Positions 1 through 6,260 of a stretch of 38,998 nucleotides of DNA are shown here, piece by piece. Both the position numbers and the translations under genes were made by a program. The stretch is from a virus. The notes beneath the pieces are model-generated. The model saw only the letters and a program-made list of their open reading frames with translations, did no database searches and was not told the origin of the DNA. Every line of letters starts with the position of its first letter. The first letter of the stretch is position 1. Where the stretch lies: positions 1 through 38,998 of the IMG/VR virus record IMGVR_UViG_3300021420_000082; one strand, written 5' to 3'.

Positions 1-123
1 CTACGGAAGAAAGCCATGGGCATCGACTGGATGACCAACGCAGAGCTTTCCCAGGCCATCCCGCCGGCGTACACCGAGTACATCGGCGCACAACTGATCC
101 AGGTGTGCGAGGTGGCCGCATGA
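1..123 (+). CDS. DNA cytosine methyltransferase, C-terminal end only (partial)
   Basis: Only the last 40 codons are present; the gene starts outside the window. The readable tail (AMGIDWMTNAELSQAIPPAY followed by TEYIG) matches the conserved end of C5 cytosine DNA methyltransferases of phages and bacteria: a MGIDWM segment, then an AIPPAYTEYIG-type segment that closes the target-recognition/AdoMet fold. The enzyme would methylate cytosines in phage DNA, usually for protection against host restriction. The stop overlaps the next start (ATGA), so it belongs to the same operon as the small genes that follow. The catalytic PC motif and AdoMet-binding motifs lie outside the window, so activity cannot be judged. 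Confidence 0.75.
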   Translation, partial: LRKKAMGIDWMTNAELSQAIPPAYTEYIGAQLIQVCEVAA

Positions 124-458
124 CGACACCTGAGCGTGATGTGTGTGACCGCGCCCGCCAAGCGCTCGAAGAAACAACACCCGAGCCATGGGTCGTCAAC
201 AACGAGGGTTGGGCAGTCATCTCGCATGAATCGGATTCGGTGCTACATCCGTACGTGGAAACCACTTGCTTCGAGTGCGACGCCGAGATCGTCCAATCTA
301 TGGGCTGCAGGGTGGCGCTCAGCATCGAGGATTTGGGGTTCATCGCCGCCGCCCGAGCATTGGTGCCCGAACTGGTCGCCGAGGTTGAGCGGCTACGGGC
401 CAACCAGCGGGTCGAGACCGTCGAGGACTGGCACGGGATCGCGGAGGGGAGTAACTGA
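120..458 (+). CDS. Small hypothetical phage protein
   Basis: 112 residues. I do not recognise a family. The ATG at 120 overlaps the methyltransferase stop by 4 bases (ATGA), which decides this start over an in-frame GTG-type start 15 bases earlier. The sequence has a central CFEC cysteine pair (TTCFECDAE) and a C-terminal helical stretch (AAARALVPELVAEVERLRA) that could form a short coiled coil. It resembles in layout the many small proteins of actinophage early regions. The stop overlaps the next start (TGATG), indicating translational coupling in an operon with the methyltransferase and the replication gene. Function unknown. Confidence 0.7.
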   Translation: MTTPERDVCDRARQALEETTPEPWVVNNEGWAVISHESDSVLHPYVETTCFECDAEIVQSMGCRVALSIEDLGFIAAARALVPELVAEVERLRANQRVETVEDWHGIAEGSN

Positions 459-607
459 TGGCGGCTGAGGACGACGCAATCGAGAGCCTGGAAATCGACC
501 TCAAGGTAGCAGATATCGGCGAACTGCTCAAGAAGCACGGCGTAGCTCCAACGCCGGAACTCGTAACGGCGCTCTGGAATTGGGCCGAAGGCAAGAGGCG
601 GGGATAG
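458..607 (+). CDS. Very small hypothetical protein (49 aa)
   Basis: 49 residues, starting MAAEDDAIESLEIDLKVADI and ending WNWAEGKRRG. The ATG overlaps the preceding stop (TGATG), and the TAG stop abuts the replication gene start (TAGATG) with no gap. The tight packing on both sides, a preceding GGAGG-like sequence (gcggaggggag) and protein-like composition (acidic N-terminal helix, basic tail) support a real gene. No family recognised. Its place directly before the initiator gene suggests an early or replication-related role, which is only positional inference. Confidence 0.6.
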   Translation: MAAEDDAIESLEIDLKVADIGELLKKHGVAPTPELVTALWNWAEGKRRG

Positions 608-1654
608 ATGGCTAGAGATCACGCGAGGATTCATCTCGATATCTGGGGTGACGACGAATGGCTAGACCTCCCCGTCGATGCCCAAATGCTCTACTTCACG
701 CTCTACACCAGCGAGGCCAGAACCTTGTGCGGGTCGCACGAATGGAACCCGCGGAAGCTCGCCCAACGCGCCGTCGACTGGAACATGGAACGCATCCACG
801 ACGCCGCCGAAATCCTGTCGGCAGAGCTGTTTCTGATCATCGACGTCGACACCGAAGAATGCCTAATGCGGTCCTGGATCAAGCACGACGGGCTCTGGCG
901 TACACCGAACATGGCCGTCTCGGTGGCCAACGCTCGAGGCTCACTCGCGTCCCGAACCCTGCGTGGAGTGATCGTCCACGAGGTGTTGAAGCTACGCGAA
1001 CTAGAGCCAGAATCGACGTCCTGGCAAAGGCCGGCGGTGCAGTCGATGCTCAGTCAGAAGCCCATCGACCCGGCCGATTTGGAGCCGTTTAAGGGTGTCT
1101 CTAACCCCAGCTCTAACGGTGCCTCTAAGGGTGGCTCTAACCCTTGCGAAATCGTTGAGCCAACGGTGCCTCCAAGGGTGGACTTAACGATTTCTAACCC
1201 CAGCTCCAAGGGTGGCTCCAAGGGTGGCCCTACTAACGCTATCCCTATCACTAACGCTAACTACATCACTGACGAAGACGTCGTCGTCGAACCCGCGCAC
1301 ATCGACAACCCAGCCAAGCCCACTAAGCGGCACCCGTCATCCGGAGCGCAGGCCGTCGTCCGCCAAGTCCTCGGCAACAGCTATCCGCGAACAACTGTCG
1401 ACCGGCTCGCCGTCCAGGTCGAAAAGCTCGCCCACGAAGGCCAACCCGATGCACTGATCCGGGAAGCGCTCACCGAATGGGACCAGCGACCCGACTGCAC
1501 AAAACCCGAGTTCCTGCCGACCGTCCTCGGCGATGTCGTCAAACGGTCACGCGCGAGACCCGACGCCGGCCTGAACGCAGGCGAATCGAAAGTCGCCGGC
1601 TGGGCAGCCCTCGGACAACCCCAACCCCCACACCTGAAAGCGATCAACGAATGA
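608..1654 (+). CDS. Phage replication initiator-like protein (winged-helix N-terminus)
   Basis: 348 residues. The N-terminal ~120 residues (DIWGDDEWLDLPVDAQMLYF, then WNPRKLAQ-like helices and LIIDVDTEECLMRSWIKHDG) resemble the helix-turn-helix/DnaD-type N-terminal domain of phage replisome organisers and initiators. A low-complexity linker (residues ~160-220, repeated NPSS/KGGS units) joins it to a C-terminal helical region (~245-320). The DNA encoding the linker is a cluster of near-perfect short repeats, listed separately as a putative origin. The next gene starts at the stop codon (ATGA) and looks like a helicase loader, so the pair would play the role of lambda O and P. The initiator assignment is by pattern recognition and gene order; no catalytic residues are expected. 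The alternative is a generic phage DNA-binding protein. Confidence 0.65.
   Translation: MARDHARIHLDIWGDDEWLDLPVDAQMLYFTLYTSEARTLCGSHEWNPRKLAQRAVDWNMERIHDAAEILSAELFLIIDVDTEECLMRSWIKHDGLWRTPNMAVSVANARGSLASRTLRGVIVHEVLKLRELEPESTSWQRPAVQSMLSQKPIDPADLEPFKGVSNPSSNGASKGGSNPCEIVEPTVPPRVDLTISNPSSKGGSKGGPTNAIPITNANYITDEDVVVEPAHIDNPAKPTKRHPSSGAQAVVRQVLGNSYPRTTVDRLAVQVEKLAHEGQPDALIREALTEWDQRPDCTKPEFLPTVLGDVVKRSRARPDAGLNAGESKVAGWAALGQPQPPHLKAINE
1089..1260 (+). repeat. Iteron-like repeat cluster, putative phage replication origin
   Basis: Short direct repeats lie inside the initiator gene. A 20-base unit, AACGGTGCCTCTAAGGGTGG at 1115-1134, recurs at 1162-1181 with one change (CTC CAAG for CTC TAAG). CTAACCCCAGCTC occurs at 1101-1113 and 1194-1206. 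CTCCAAGGGTGG is tandem at 1204-1215 and 1216-1227. ACTAACGCTA occurs at 1232-1241 and 1250-1259. The similarity is stronger in DNA than in the protein, and the stretch is rich in TAA steps in an otherwise GC-rich gene. In lambda-like phages the initiator binds iterons within its own gene, followed by an easily melted segment. That this is the origin is inference. Confidence 0.55.
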
Positions 1655-2010
1655 CCAACGCCATCGAGACCGCCGCACAAGCGCTCGCGAAGTGTGCCGC
1701 CTACGACCCGTGGTTTCCCCAGCCGAACCGGGCGACCGTCGCGGCGTGGGCTGAGCAGATCGACCACTGGAAGCTCGAGCTACCGGATGTGCTGGCCGGT
1801 GTCGCGAAGATGTACGCCGACAACGGGAATGGGTTCCGGCCGCTACCGAAAGACCTGGCTGATGCGGCCCGTGCGATCCGTGCCGATCGGACGCAGCGGG
1901 AGTCGGCCGCCGAACGTGAAGCCCGCGAAGACCGCCGTGACGCCCAGCTTGCGCAGCGCAATATGGCCGCGCTCACAAGTCGTTTCGGGAAGTCGATCGA
2001 CTATGCCTGA
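1651..2010 (+). CDS. Putative helicase loader (G39P-like)
   Basis: 119 residues, ATG overlapping the initiator stop (ATGA). The first ~75 residues follow the pattern of the SPP1 G39P helicase loader/inhibitor domain and of similar actinophage proteins: a hydrophobic helix, an aromatic-rich WFPQP segment, W in AAWAEQI, an alternating L/V helix (ELPDVLAGVAKMYADNG), then FRPLPKDLADAAR, where loaders carry a P-P-T-I-A-D-I-type motif. The rest is a highly charged helix (RADRTQRESAAEREAREDRR). Position next to the initiator supports a role in bringing the host replicative helicase to the origin. No Walker motif is present, so it is not a DnaC-type ATPase. The assignment is by pattern and context. 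Confidence 0.5.
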   Translation: MTNAIETAAQALAKCAAYDPWFPQPNRATVAAWAEQIDHWKLELPDVLAGVAKMYADNGNGFRPLPKDLADAARAIRADRTQRESAAEREAREDRRDAQLAQRNMAALTSRFGKSIDYA

Positions 2011-2185
2011 CCGATACGGCGACGACGACCGACGCGGCTACAGGCCACCCGGCGCGAAGCTCGACATCGGCGGCTTGCCCGTCTGCGATTCCACACATCC
2101 GCAGTGCTGTGCAGACCTTGACGAGTACCGCAAGGCGCACGACGACCGTGAAGCACGCAAGCCGACCGCCCCAGTTCGCCGCTGA
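2003..2185 (+). CDS. Small hypothetical protein (60 aa)
   Basis: 60 residues, beginning MPDRYGDDDRRGYRPPGAKL and ending in a basic tail. Its ATG lies 8 bases inside the end of the loader gene, in another frame, a usual overlap in this operon. It contains a cysteine group (VCDSTHPQCC) that could bind metal. No family recognised. A 45-base gap with an AGGAG before the next gene follows it. Confidence 0.5.
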   Translation: MPDRYGDDDRRGYRPPGAKLDIGGLPVCDSTHPQCCADLDEYRKAHDDREARKPTAPVRR

Positions 2186-2230
2186 GCCACCAGAACCACC
2201 ACCCGCGATAGATGACACCCAGGAGACGCT

Positions 2231-2899
2231 ATGAGCCACCCACAACCCACACCCCAGGACGACGACCAGACGCCGATCGACATCCTCACGCGACACGTTC
2301 GAAATCCGTGGGGTCAACACGACGGCTGGTGGGAGTGCATGTGCACAGCGGTTCACGACGCCCAGCACGTCCTTGACGAACTTCGTGCCGCCGGCGTCGA
2401 GCTCGTCAGCCAGATCGGCACACCAACATGGGTCGAGCGCATCCATCGTGGTCGTCAAGGTGCTGCTCCGAAGTTGCCGAACGCAGCCGACACGCCCCGA
2501 GTCGACTCGCCCACCCTCATCGAGTCCATCGCCCAGTGGCTTGGTGAGCGCGAGTCGACGCACCTGTGGCCCGAAATCCACGAGTCGGACAAGGCGTGTT
2601 ACCGGGATGCTGCACGACACCTGCTGGAGACGGTGGGCGGCGGAATCGATGTCCATGCCGAACTGGTCGCCGAACGAAATACGCACCGAAAGTTGTCGGG
2701 TCAAGCGAACTATCTGCTAGCCCGCATCGTGGCAGCCGCCAACATTGGCGCGATCGACGGATCGGATGGCTTCGTAGAGTCGTACAACCTTCCAGTCGGG
2801 CCGATCCACAGAGCGATCCCATTCCTGAGTGAGCAGGGAATTGTCGTCACGCTCGACGGGCAAATCAGGAACGCATCGAAGGCCGAGGCAGGCGAATGA
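2231..2899 (+). CDS. Hypothetical early phage protein (222 aa)
   Basis: 222 residues, ATG preceded by AGGAGACGCT (good ribosome site with 5-6 base spacing). The N-terminus (HVRNPWGQHDGWWECMCTAV followed by a helix) resembles a short module seen on many mycobacteriophage early proteins. A middle part (PTLIESIAQWLGERE to ARHLLETV) and a C-terminal part (NYLLARIVAAANIGA to GQIRNA) look like separate helical units, so it may be a composite of small modules. No catalytic motif seen. It follows the replication genes after the only sizeable gap of this operon and overlaps the next gene by four bases. Function unknown. Confidence 0.65.
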   Translation: MSHPQPTPQDDDQTPIDILTRHVRNPWGQHDGWWECMCTAVHDAQHVLDELRAAGVELVSQIGTPTWVERIHRGRQGAAPKLPNAADTPRVDSPTLIESIAQWLGERESTHLWPEIHESDKACYRDAARHLLETVGGGIDVHAELVAERNTHRKLSGQANYLLARIVAAANIGAIDGSDGFVESYNLPVGPIHRAIPFLSEQGIVVTLDGQIRNASKAEAGE

Positions 2900-3096
2900 G
2901 CGACGAACTGCGCGAGGCGCAAATCCGAAACAACGAACGCCACCACATCGCGTACCTACTAGAGCAACATGGCGACACCATCGTGAGCTACCTAAGCGAC
3001 CCACGCGACGCCGTGAAGTTAATCGCGTATCTGCTGCGGCTCGAAGCGAACAGGGACAGTGCGAATGCCGCCGACACTGCGGACGGTGCACGATGA
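2896..3096 (+). CDS. Small hypothetical helical protein (66 aa)
   Basis: 66 residues, ATG overlapping the previous stop (ATGA) and its own stop overlapping the next start. The sequence is mostly charged helix (SDELREAQIRNNERHHIAYL, then DAVKLIAYLLRLEANRD). No family recognised. Coupled overlaps at both ends and normal codon use support a genuine gene. Confidence 0.6.
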   Translation: MSDELREAQIRNNERHHIAYLLEQHGDTIVSYLSDPRDAVKLIAYLLRLEANRDSANAADTADGAR

Positions 3097-3641
3097 GCGC
3101 ACTTGAACGCATCGTCAATGTGCGCCCAGCGTACGACTGCATCGGCGTACAACCCTGCGTCTTCGGATCAGAAACCTGCAAACCGGGGACGGGCGGCTCA
3201 CATGGACGACACAACGCTGAGTTGCACATGACCGTGCGAGGACCCGACGCGGAAGTGACGCTCGCCATTGGGACTGGCTGGGATTTGCCGACTATTCCTG
3301 AGTATCAGCGCATCAATCGCCATGCGGATTCCCCTAGTGGCCGGTTCGTTGAAATCCACACCGCACGACCACGTTACGAAGGTCAAGACGGTGGACCGCC
3401 ACGCGCCGATGGAACCTGCGAGAACTGGGACGCGTGTTACATCGACGCCGGTTACACGATGTCCGATGAACCGACCAGGCTGTTGGTTGAAAAAGGCTCA
3501 GACGCAACGTGGGAATGGCTCGAAAACCTATACGGCGAAGTGCAAGCCGACATAGCAAAGGCTGAGTCATGGACCGCTGAATCCCTTGTGTCCTGGCGTC
3601 CCCGGCGCAAATACCACCGAACGAGCTGGAGAACACGATGA
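3093..3641 (+). CDS. Conserved hypothetical phage protein (182 aa)
   Basis: 182 residues from the ATG at 3093, which overlaps the preceding TGA; longer in-frame starts upstream would run through that gene and are rejected. The N-terminal half (RPAYDCIGVQPCVFGSETC, then GGSHGRHNAEL) has the look of a protein widespread in actinobacterial phages and prophages, with four conserved-looking cysteines (DC, PC, TC, and a later GTCENWDAC). Beta-rich and acidic, with no signal peptide or membrane segment. No enzyme motif is evident. The stop overlaps the HTH gene start. Confidence 0.65.
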   Translation: MSALERIVNVRPAYDCIGVQPCVFGSETCKPGTGGSHGRHNAELHMTVRGPDAEVTLAIGTGWDLPTIPEYQRINRHADSPSGRFVEIHTARPRYEGQDGGPPRADGTCENWDACYIDAGYTMSDEPTRLLVEKGSDATWEWLENLYGEVQADIAKAESWTAESLVSWRPRRKYHRTSWRTR

Positions 3642-3844
3642 CTGACCGCGACCTAATCGACCAACTCGCCGCCATCCGACGAGCCAGGCGCATCAAACAA
3701 TCCACCGTAGGCAGACGCGCAGGAATGCACACCAGCTACATCTCCAAACTCGAAAACCAGGACTACCACCCACAGTTGGACACCATCCTCCGCTACGCAG
3801 CAGCCATCGGAGTCCAAATCGGAATCACAGGAGTTGACGAATGA
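3638..3844 (+). CDS. Cro/CI-family helix-turn-helix regulator
   Basis: 68 residues forming little more than one XRE-type HTH domain: IDQLAAIRRARRIKQSTVGR is helix 1-2, AGMHTSYISKLE the turn and recognition helix, and PQLDTILRYAAAIGV helices 4-5. Such single-domain proteins act as DNA-binding repressors (Cro-like) or as antitoxins. Overlaps of four bases with both neighbours place it inside the early operon, so it is more likely an early regulator than the maintenance repressor, which normally has its own promoter and a dimerisation domain. No adjacent toxin is recognisable. Confidence 0.8.
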   Translation: MTDRDLIDQLAAIRRARRIKQSTVGRRAGMHTSYISKLENQDYHPQLDTILRYAAAIGVQIGITGVDE

Positions 3845-4224
3845 CGACCGACTGCTCGCACTGCACACACCCGTGGGATCGACACACCGGACGCTGCATG
3901 GAATGCGGTTGCATGTGGACCGACCCCGCCAAGCAACCACCACCTCCGCCCGAACCGCCCAGCGCGCGAGACGAACTCATCGCCAACATCGAAAACACCA
4001 TCTGGGTCGAACTCGAACGACAGCAAGAAGACCTAGCCATGGGTCCGTATGTTGACCGCGAAATGGGCATGGTCGACTCATCCGGCGCCGGACTCGACAT
4101 GACAGCCGTCGCCGCCACAGTCGCAACACTTTTCGTCGACAGCCAAGACGACTGCACCTGGTGCCACGACTGCACGGCCATAGACGGATGGAAACTGCCA
4201 ATCGAAGGGGACGACGACGAATGA
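3841..4224 (+). CDS. Zinc-finger-like hypothetical protein
   Basis: 127 residues. The N-terminus carries a probable metal site (CSHCTHPWDRHTGRCMECGC), common at the start of small mycobacteriophage proteins. A proline run (PPPPPEPPS, ~residues 33-41) links it to an acidic helical part (ELIANIENTIWVELERQQED). A second pair, CTWCHDC, lies near residue 107, and the protein ends in an acidic tail. No enzymatic motif. It is coupled to the HTH gene upstream and the next gene downstream by ATGA overlaps. From this gene on, third codon positions become strikingly C-rich. Confidence 0.65.
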   Translation: MTTDCSHCTHPWDRHTGRCMECGCMWTDPAKQPPPPPEPPSARDELIANIENTIWVELERQQEDLAMGPYVDREMGMVDSSGAGLDMTAVAATVATLFVDSQDDCTWCHDCTAIDGWKLPIEGDDDE

Positions 4225-4856
4225 CGGAGCATGTCGACGAAGACGGCCAACTCAAACCCGCACTAGCAGCATTCCGTGCCGCAGTCGCCGACCTATGCGA
4301 CCAAACCCCAACACTCCACCACTCCAGCCTGATCCGCGCAGACAGCCTCTACTGGCAACTCCAATGCGCAGTCGGAGGAGCAAACCCCGCAGCCGGCAGC
4401 GGCACAAGCAAATCACGCCCACCCATCTGGACCGACGCCCTCGACCTCAAAAACGACATCGACACCGGCGTATCCCAATGGTGCAGCGGCACAAACACAC
4501 CCGCCAAACTCAACTGGCTCACCAATGCCAAATACAGACCCCAAGACACCAGCCTGCTCGAAAAACGCACCGCCGCAATCACCGACTGGTGCGACCGCAT
4601 CGAAAAACTCTTCAACCCACCCCACGTCAAACACATCTCCGCACCCTGCCCCGCATGCAACGCCACCCACGCCTACCGACGCGACCCCGACGAGCACGAC
4701 AAACACATCCGCGTCCCAGCACTCCAAGTCATCGCCGAACACGGCTGCACCTGCACCGTCTGCCACGCCACATGGCCCCCGTACCTGTATCTGCACTTGT
4801 GCCGACTCCTGGGCTTCGAACTACCCCCAGGCATGGCACTCCACGACATGCCATAA
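4221..4856 (+). CDS. Hypothetical protein with C-terminal zinc ribbon
   Basis: 211 residues, start ATG overlapping the preceding stop. The N-terminal ~140 residues are helical (ALAAFRAAVADLC, SLIRADSLYWQLQCAV, LLEKRTAAITDWCDRIEKLF) without a recognised fold. The C-terminal part has CPACNATH and CTCTVCHATW, a four-cysteine zinc ribbon, then a short hydrophobic tail (YLYLHLCRLLGFELP). The arrangement suits a DNA- or protein-binding accessory protein. It is the last gene before a promoter and terminator island, so it ends the first early operon. Similar proteins occur in mycobacteriophage early regions; function unknown. Confidence 0.65.
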   Translation: MTEHVDEDGQLKPALAAFRAAVADLCDQTPTLHHSSLIRADSLYWQLQCAVGGANPAAGSGTSKSRPPIWTDALDLKNDIDTGVSQWCSGTNTPAKLNWLTNAKYRPQDTSLLEKRTAAITDWCDRIEKLFNPPHVKHISAPCPACNATHAYRRDPDEHDKHIRVPALQVIAEHGCTCTVCHATWPPYLYLHLCRLLGFELPPGMALHDMP

Positions 4857-4868
4857 CGGCACATGTAC

Positions 4869-4896
4869 TTGCCAAACAGGCAAAACGCGATACCCT
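4869..4896 (+). promoter_or_regulatory. Candidate sigma-A promoter with an overlapping inverted repeat
   Basis: TTGCCA at 4869-4874 and TACCCT at 4891-4896 are 16 bases apart and fit a mycobacterial SigA-type -35 and TAnnnT -10. The -35 is embedded in a dyad TTGCC-AAACA-GGCAA (4869-4883), a plausible operator. ACATGTA occurs at 4861-4867 and 4902-4908, framing the promoter. Transcription would start near 4903, directly at a hairpin. Confidence 0.45.
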
Positions 4897-4903
4897 GTCA
4901 GAC

Positions 4904-4926
4904 ATGTAGGAGAATCATGCCTACAT
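4904..4926 (+). other. RNA hairpin covering a ribosome-binding site and start codon
   Basis: ATGTAGG (4904-4910) is a perfect inverted match to CCTACAT (4920-4926). The loop holds part of the AGGAGA ribosome site (4908-4913) and an ATG (4917). In RNA the stem would hide this start. It lies just before a second, terminator-like hairpin. Confidence 0.45.
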
Positions 4927-5120
4927 CCAGAAAGCCCCCACCGCCCCAAACGGTCGGGGCTTTCGTCATGTCAGGAGGTCGACATGCCGGACATCGAAGT
5001 ACAAATCACCACATTGGTTCACGAGCAACCCGCGACCAGGAACTCATCGACGACGAAGCCGAACGCCGATTCGACGAGATATGCGACAAACTCCCACAGC
5101 CCCAAGGAGTAACCCCGTGA
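4917..5120 (+). CDS. Small ORF with uncertain reading frame
   Basis: The last ~30 codons in this frame (DQELIDDEAERRFDEICDKL and PQPQGVTP) look genuine: acidic helix, C-rich third positions, and a stop overlapping the next GTG start. The part between about 4968 and 5025 does not: third positions are almost all A or T and the product is odd (SGGRHAGHRSTNHHIGS). The best ribosome site of the stretch, AGGAGG at 4972-4977, instead serves ATG 4984 in the +1 frame, which begins MPDIEVQITTLVHEQ and then degenerates into an S/T/N-rich string to a stop at 5112. A natural reading starts at 4984 and changes frame (-1) near 5030, so this may be a frameshifted gene. Start 4917 has AGGAG four bases upstream but sits in a hairpin loop. 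Confidence 0.4.
   Translation: MPTSRKPPPPQTVGAFVMSGGRHAGHRSTNHHIGSRATRDQELIDDEAERRFDEICDKLPQPQGVTP
4930..4964 (+). terminator. Terminator-like hairpin
   Basis: GAAAGCCCC (4930-4938) pairs perfectly with GGGGCTTTC (4956-4964), continued inside by ACCG/CGGT (4940-4943 with 4951-4954) around a CCCCAAA loop. The stem is followed by GTC rather than a U tract, a form common for actinobacterial intrinsic terminators. It stands between the candidate promoter at 4869 and the AGGAGG ribosome site at 4971, so it could end a short RNA or attenuate the downstream genes. Confidence 0.6.
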
Positions 5121-5356
5121 CGCTCACCGAAGTCAGCGGCTACAAACTCACCCAACGCGCTCAAACCGAAGCCATGATGAGCGGCCTGGGCGACAAGGCC
5201 ATCCGCAGCCTCTTCGTCGAAACAACCGAGCAATGGCCCATGCCACACGACCTCTGGATGATCACCGACGGACGAAACACCGCCCTGATCAGCCCGTACG
5301 ACAACCTCGTCACCTCACTCGCCAAGGGCTCGCGGAAGCCATCCAACCGGCCATGA
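5117..5356 (+). CDS. Small hypothetical protein (79 aa)
   Basis: 79 residues. GTG at 5117 is chosen because AAGGAG (5104-5109) lies seven bases before it; an ATG in frame at 5081 would overlap the previous gene with no ribosome site. The sequence runs TLTEVSGYKLTQRAQTEAMM, then EQWPMPHDLWMITDGRNTAL, with no known motif. The stop overlaps the next ATG. Confidence 0.6.
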   Translation: MTLTEVSGYKLTQRAQTEAMMSGLGDKAIRSLFVETTEQWPMPHDLWMITDGRNTALISPYDNLVTSLAKGSRKPSNRP

Positions 5357-5679
5357 AGAAGACATTCGTGCACGTCACCTGCCCCGAACTCAGCGATTAC
5401 CCGCTGCTGTGTGCGTTCGCCGAAGTGGAGGAAGACGGCATTACGCTGCCGCTCACCCTGAAAGACATCAGCCATCTCGCGGAACTCGACGTCACAGTCA
5501 AGAACGTCGACTACGGCCCGATGATCGCCCACTACACCGACGCACACGGCGCGGACTCAGTGCTCTCATCAGTGATCGAAAACACCGACTCAGACACAGT
5601 CCGCATCGCGCCCAAGATCGGCCTCGACTTCATCGAACCGTGGACGGTCATCAAGGACCCTGGCAATGCCGAGGCCTGA
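5353..5679 (+). CDS. Hypothetical protein (108 aa)
   Basis: 108 residues from an ATG that overlaps the preceding stop (ATGA). The start MKKTFVHVTCPELSDYPLLC is hydrophobic in places but lacks a signal-peptide pattern. The protein is acidic and beta-rich (DGITLPLTLKDISHL, DSDTVRIAPKIGLDF). No family recognised. The next gene starts 14 bases before its stop in a different frame. Confidence 0.6.
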   Translation: MKKTFVHVTCPELSDYPLLCAFAEVEEDGITLPLTLKDISHLAELDVTVKNVDYGPMIAHYTDAHGADSVLSSVIENTDSDTVRIAPKIGLDFIEPWTVIKDPGNAEA

Positions 5680-6049
5680 CGTTGCAAAGCTCTACGCCGA
5701 CCACCTCGAACGCCTCCCACACCCCGACGGCTTCGACATCCGATTCCTCGAATACAGCCGATTCGGCAAACCCGACGACGTACGCCAACGCGTCAACACC
5801 CGCGCCACCCACATCGGCGAAGCACTCGTCAACGTCGCCGAAACAGCCGGCTACAGCTTCCACCACCCCAACGACCCCAAACCAGCCGACACCCCCGGCC
5901 CAAAGTCGACAATGCTCCGCTGCCTCAGCTGCGGACACGAACTAACCCCCCTACCCGTCAACGACCAGCTCGAATCCGGCATCACACAACACGCACTCGC
6001 CACACTCCTCAGAACCATCAACCCCGAATGCCCCCATGACCAGACCTAA
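5666..6049 (+). CDS. Small protein with possible zinc-binding cysteines
   Basis: 127 residues. The N-terminal helix (MPRPDVAKLYADHLERLPHP) is followed by an acidic body and a CLSCGHEL pair near residue 91; CPH close to the C-terminus could complete a metal site. Third codon positions are nearly all C, strongly supporting the frame. It overlaps both neighbours. Function unknown; probably an accessory early protein. Confidence 0.6.
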   Translation: MPRPDVAKLYADHLERLPHPDGFDIRFLEYSRFGKPDDVRQRVNTRATHIGEALVNVAETAGYSFHHPNDPKPADTPGPKSTMLRCLSCGHELTPLPVNDQLESGITQHALATLLRTINPECPHDQT

Positions 6050-6260
6050 CCTCCCACCACACCTCACCGCCATGGGCCCACGCCACCTCGGCACACGCCG
6101 CATGACCACAGAACGCTCCCTCGCATTCGTCGAACGCATCGCCGCACACTTCTTCCGCGACGAACGACTCGGCCTCGACGTCCACATCGAACGCGACACA
6201 TCAGGCCTCACCATCCGCGTACGCACCAAACACCGCCCACTCCCCGCACCAGGCGACTAA
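6036..6260 (+). CDS. Small hypothetical protein (74 aa)
   Basis: 74 residues, ATG 14 bases inside the previous gene's end and stop sharing a base with the HNH start (TAATG). The sequence reads MTRPNLPPHLTAMGPRHLGT, a helix (LAFVERIAAHFF), then a beta-like basic tail (GLTIRVRTKHRPL). No known family. Coupling and codon use support it. Confidence 0.6.
   Translation: MTRPNLPPHLTAMGPRHLGTRRMTTERSLAFVERIAAHFFRDERLGLDVHIERDTSGLTIRVRTKHRPLPAPGD

Noticed and set aside
1089-1260. CRISPR-like array
   Set aside because: Repeats are short, irregularly spaced, and in a coding gene with no spacers of constant length.
3638-3844. Immunity repressor
   Set aside because: Only one HTH domain, no dimerisation or cleavage domain, and embedded in the early operon by overlaps on both sides.
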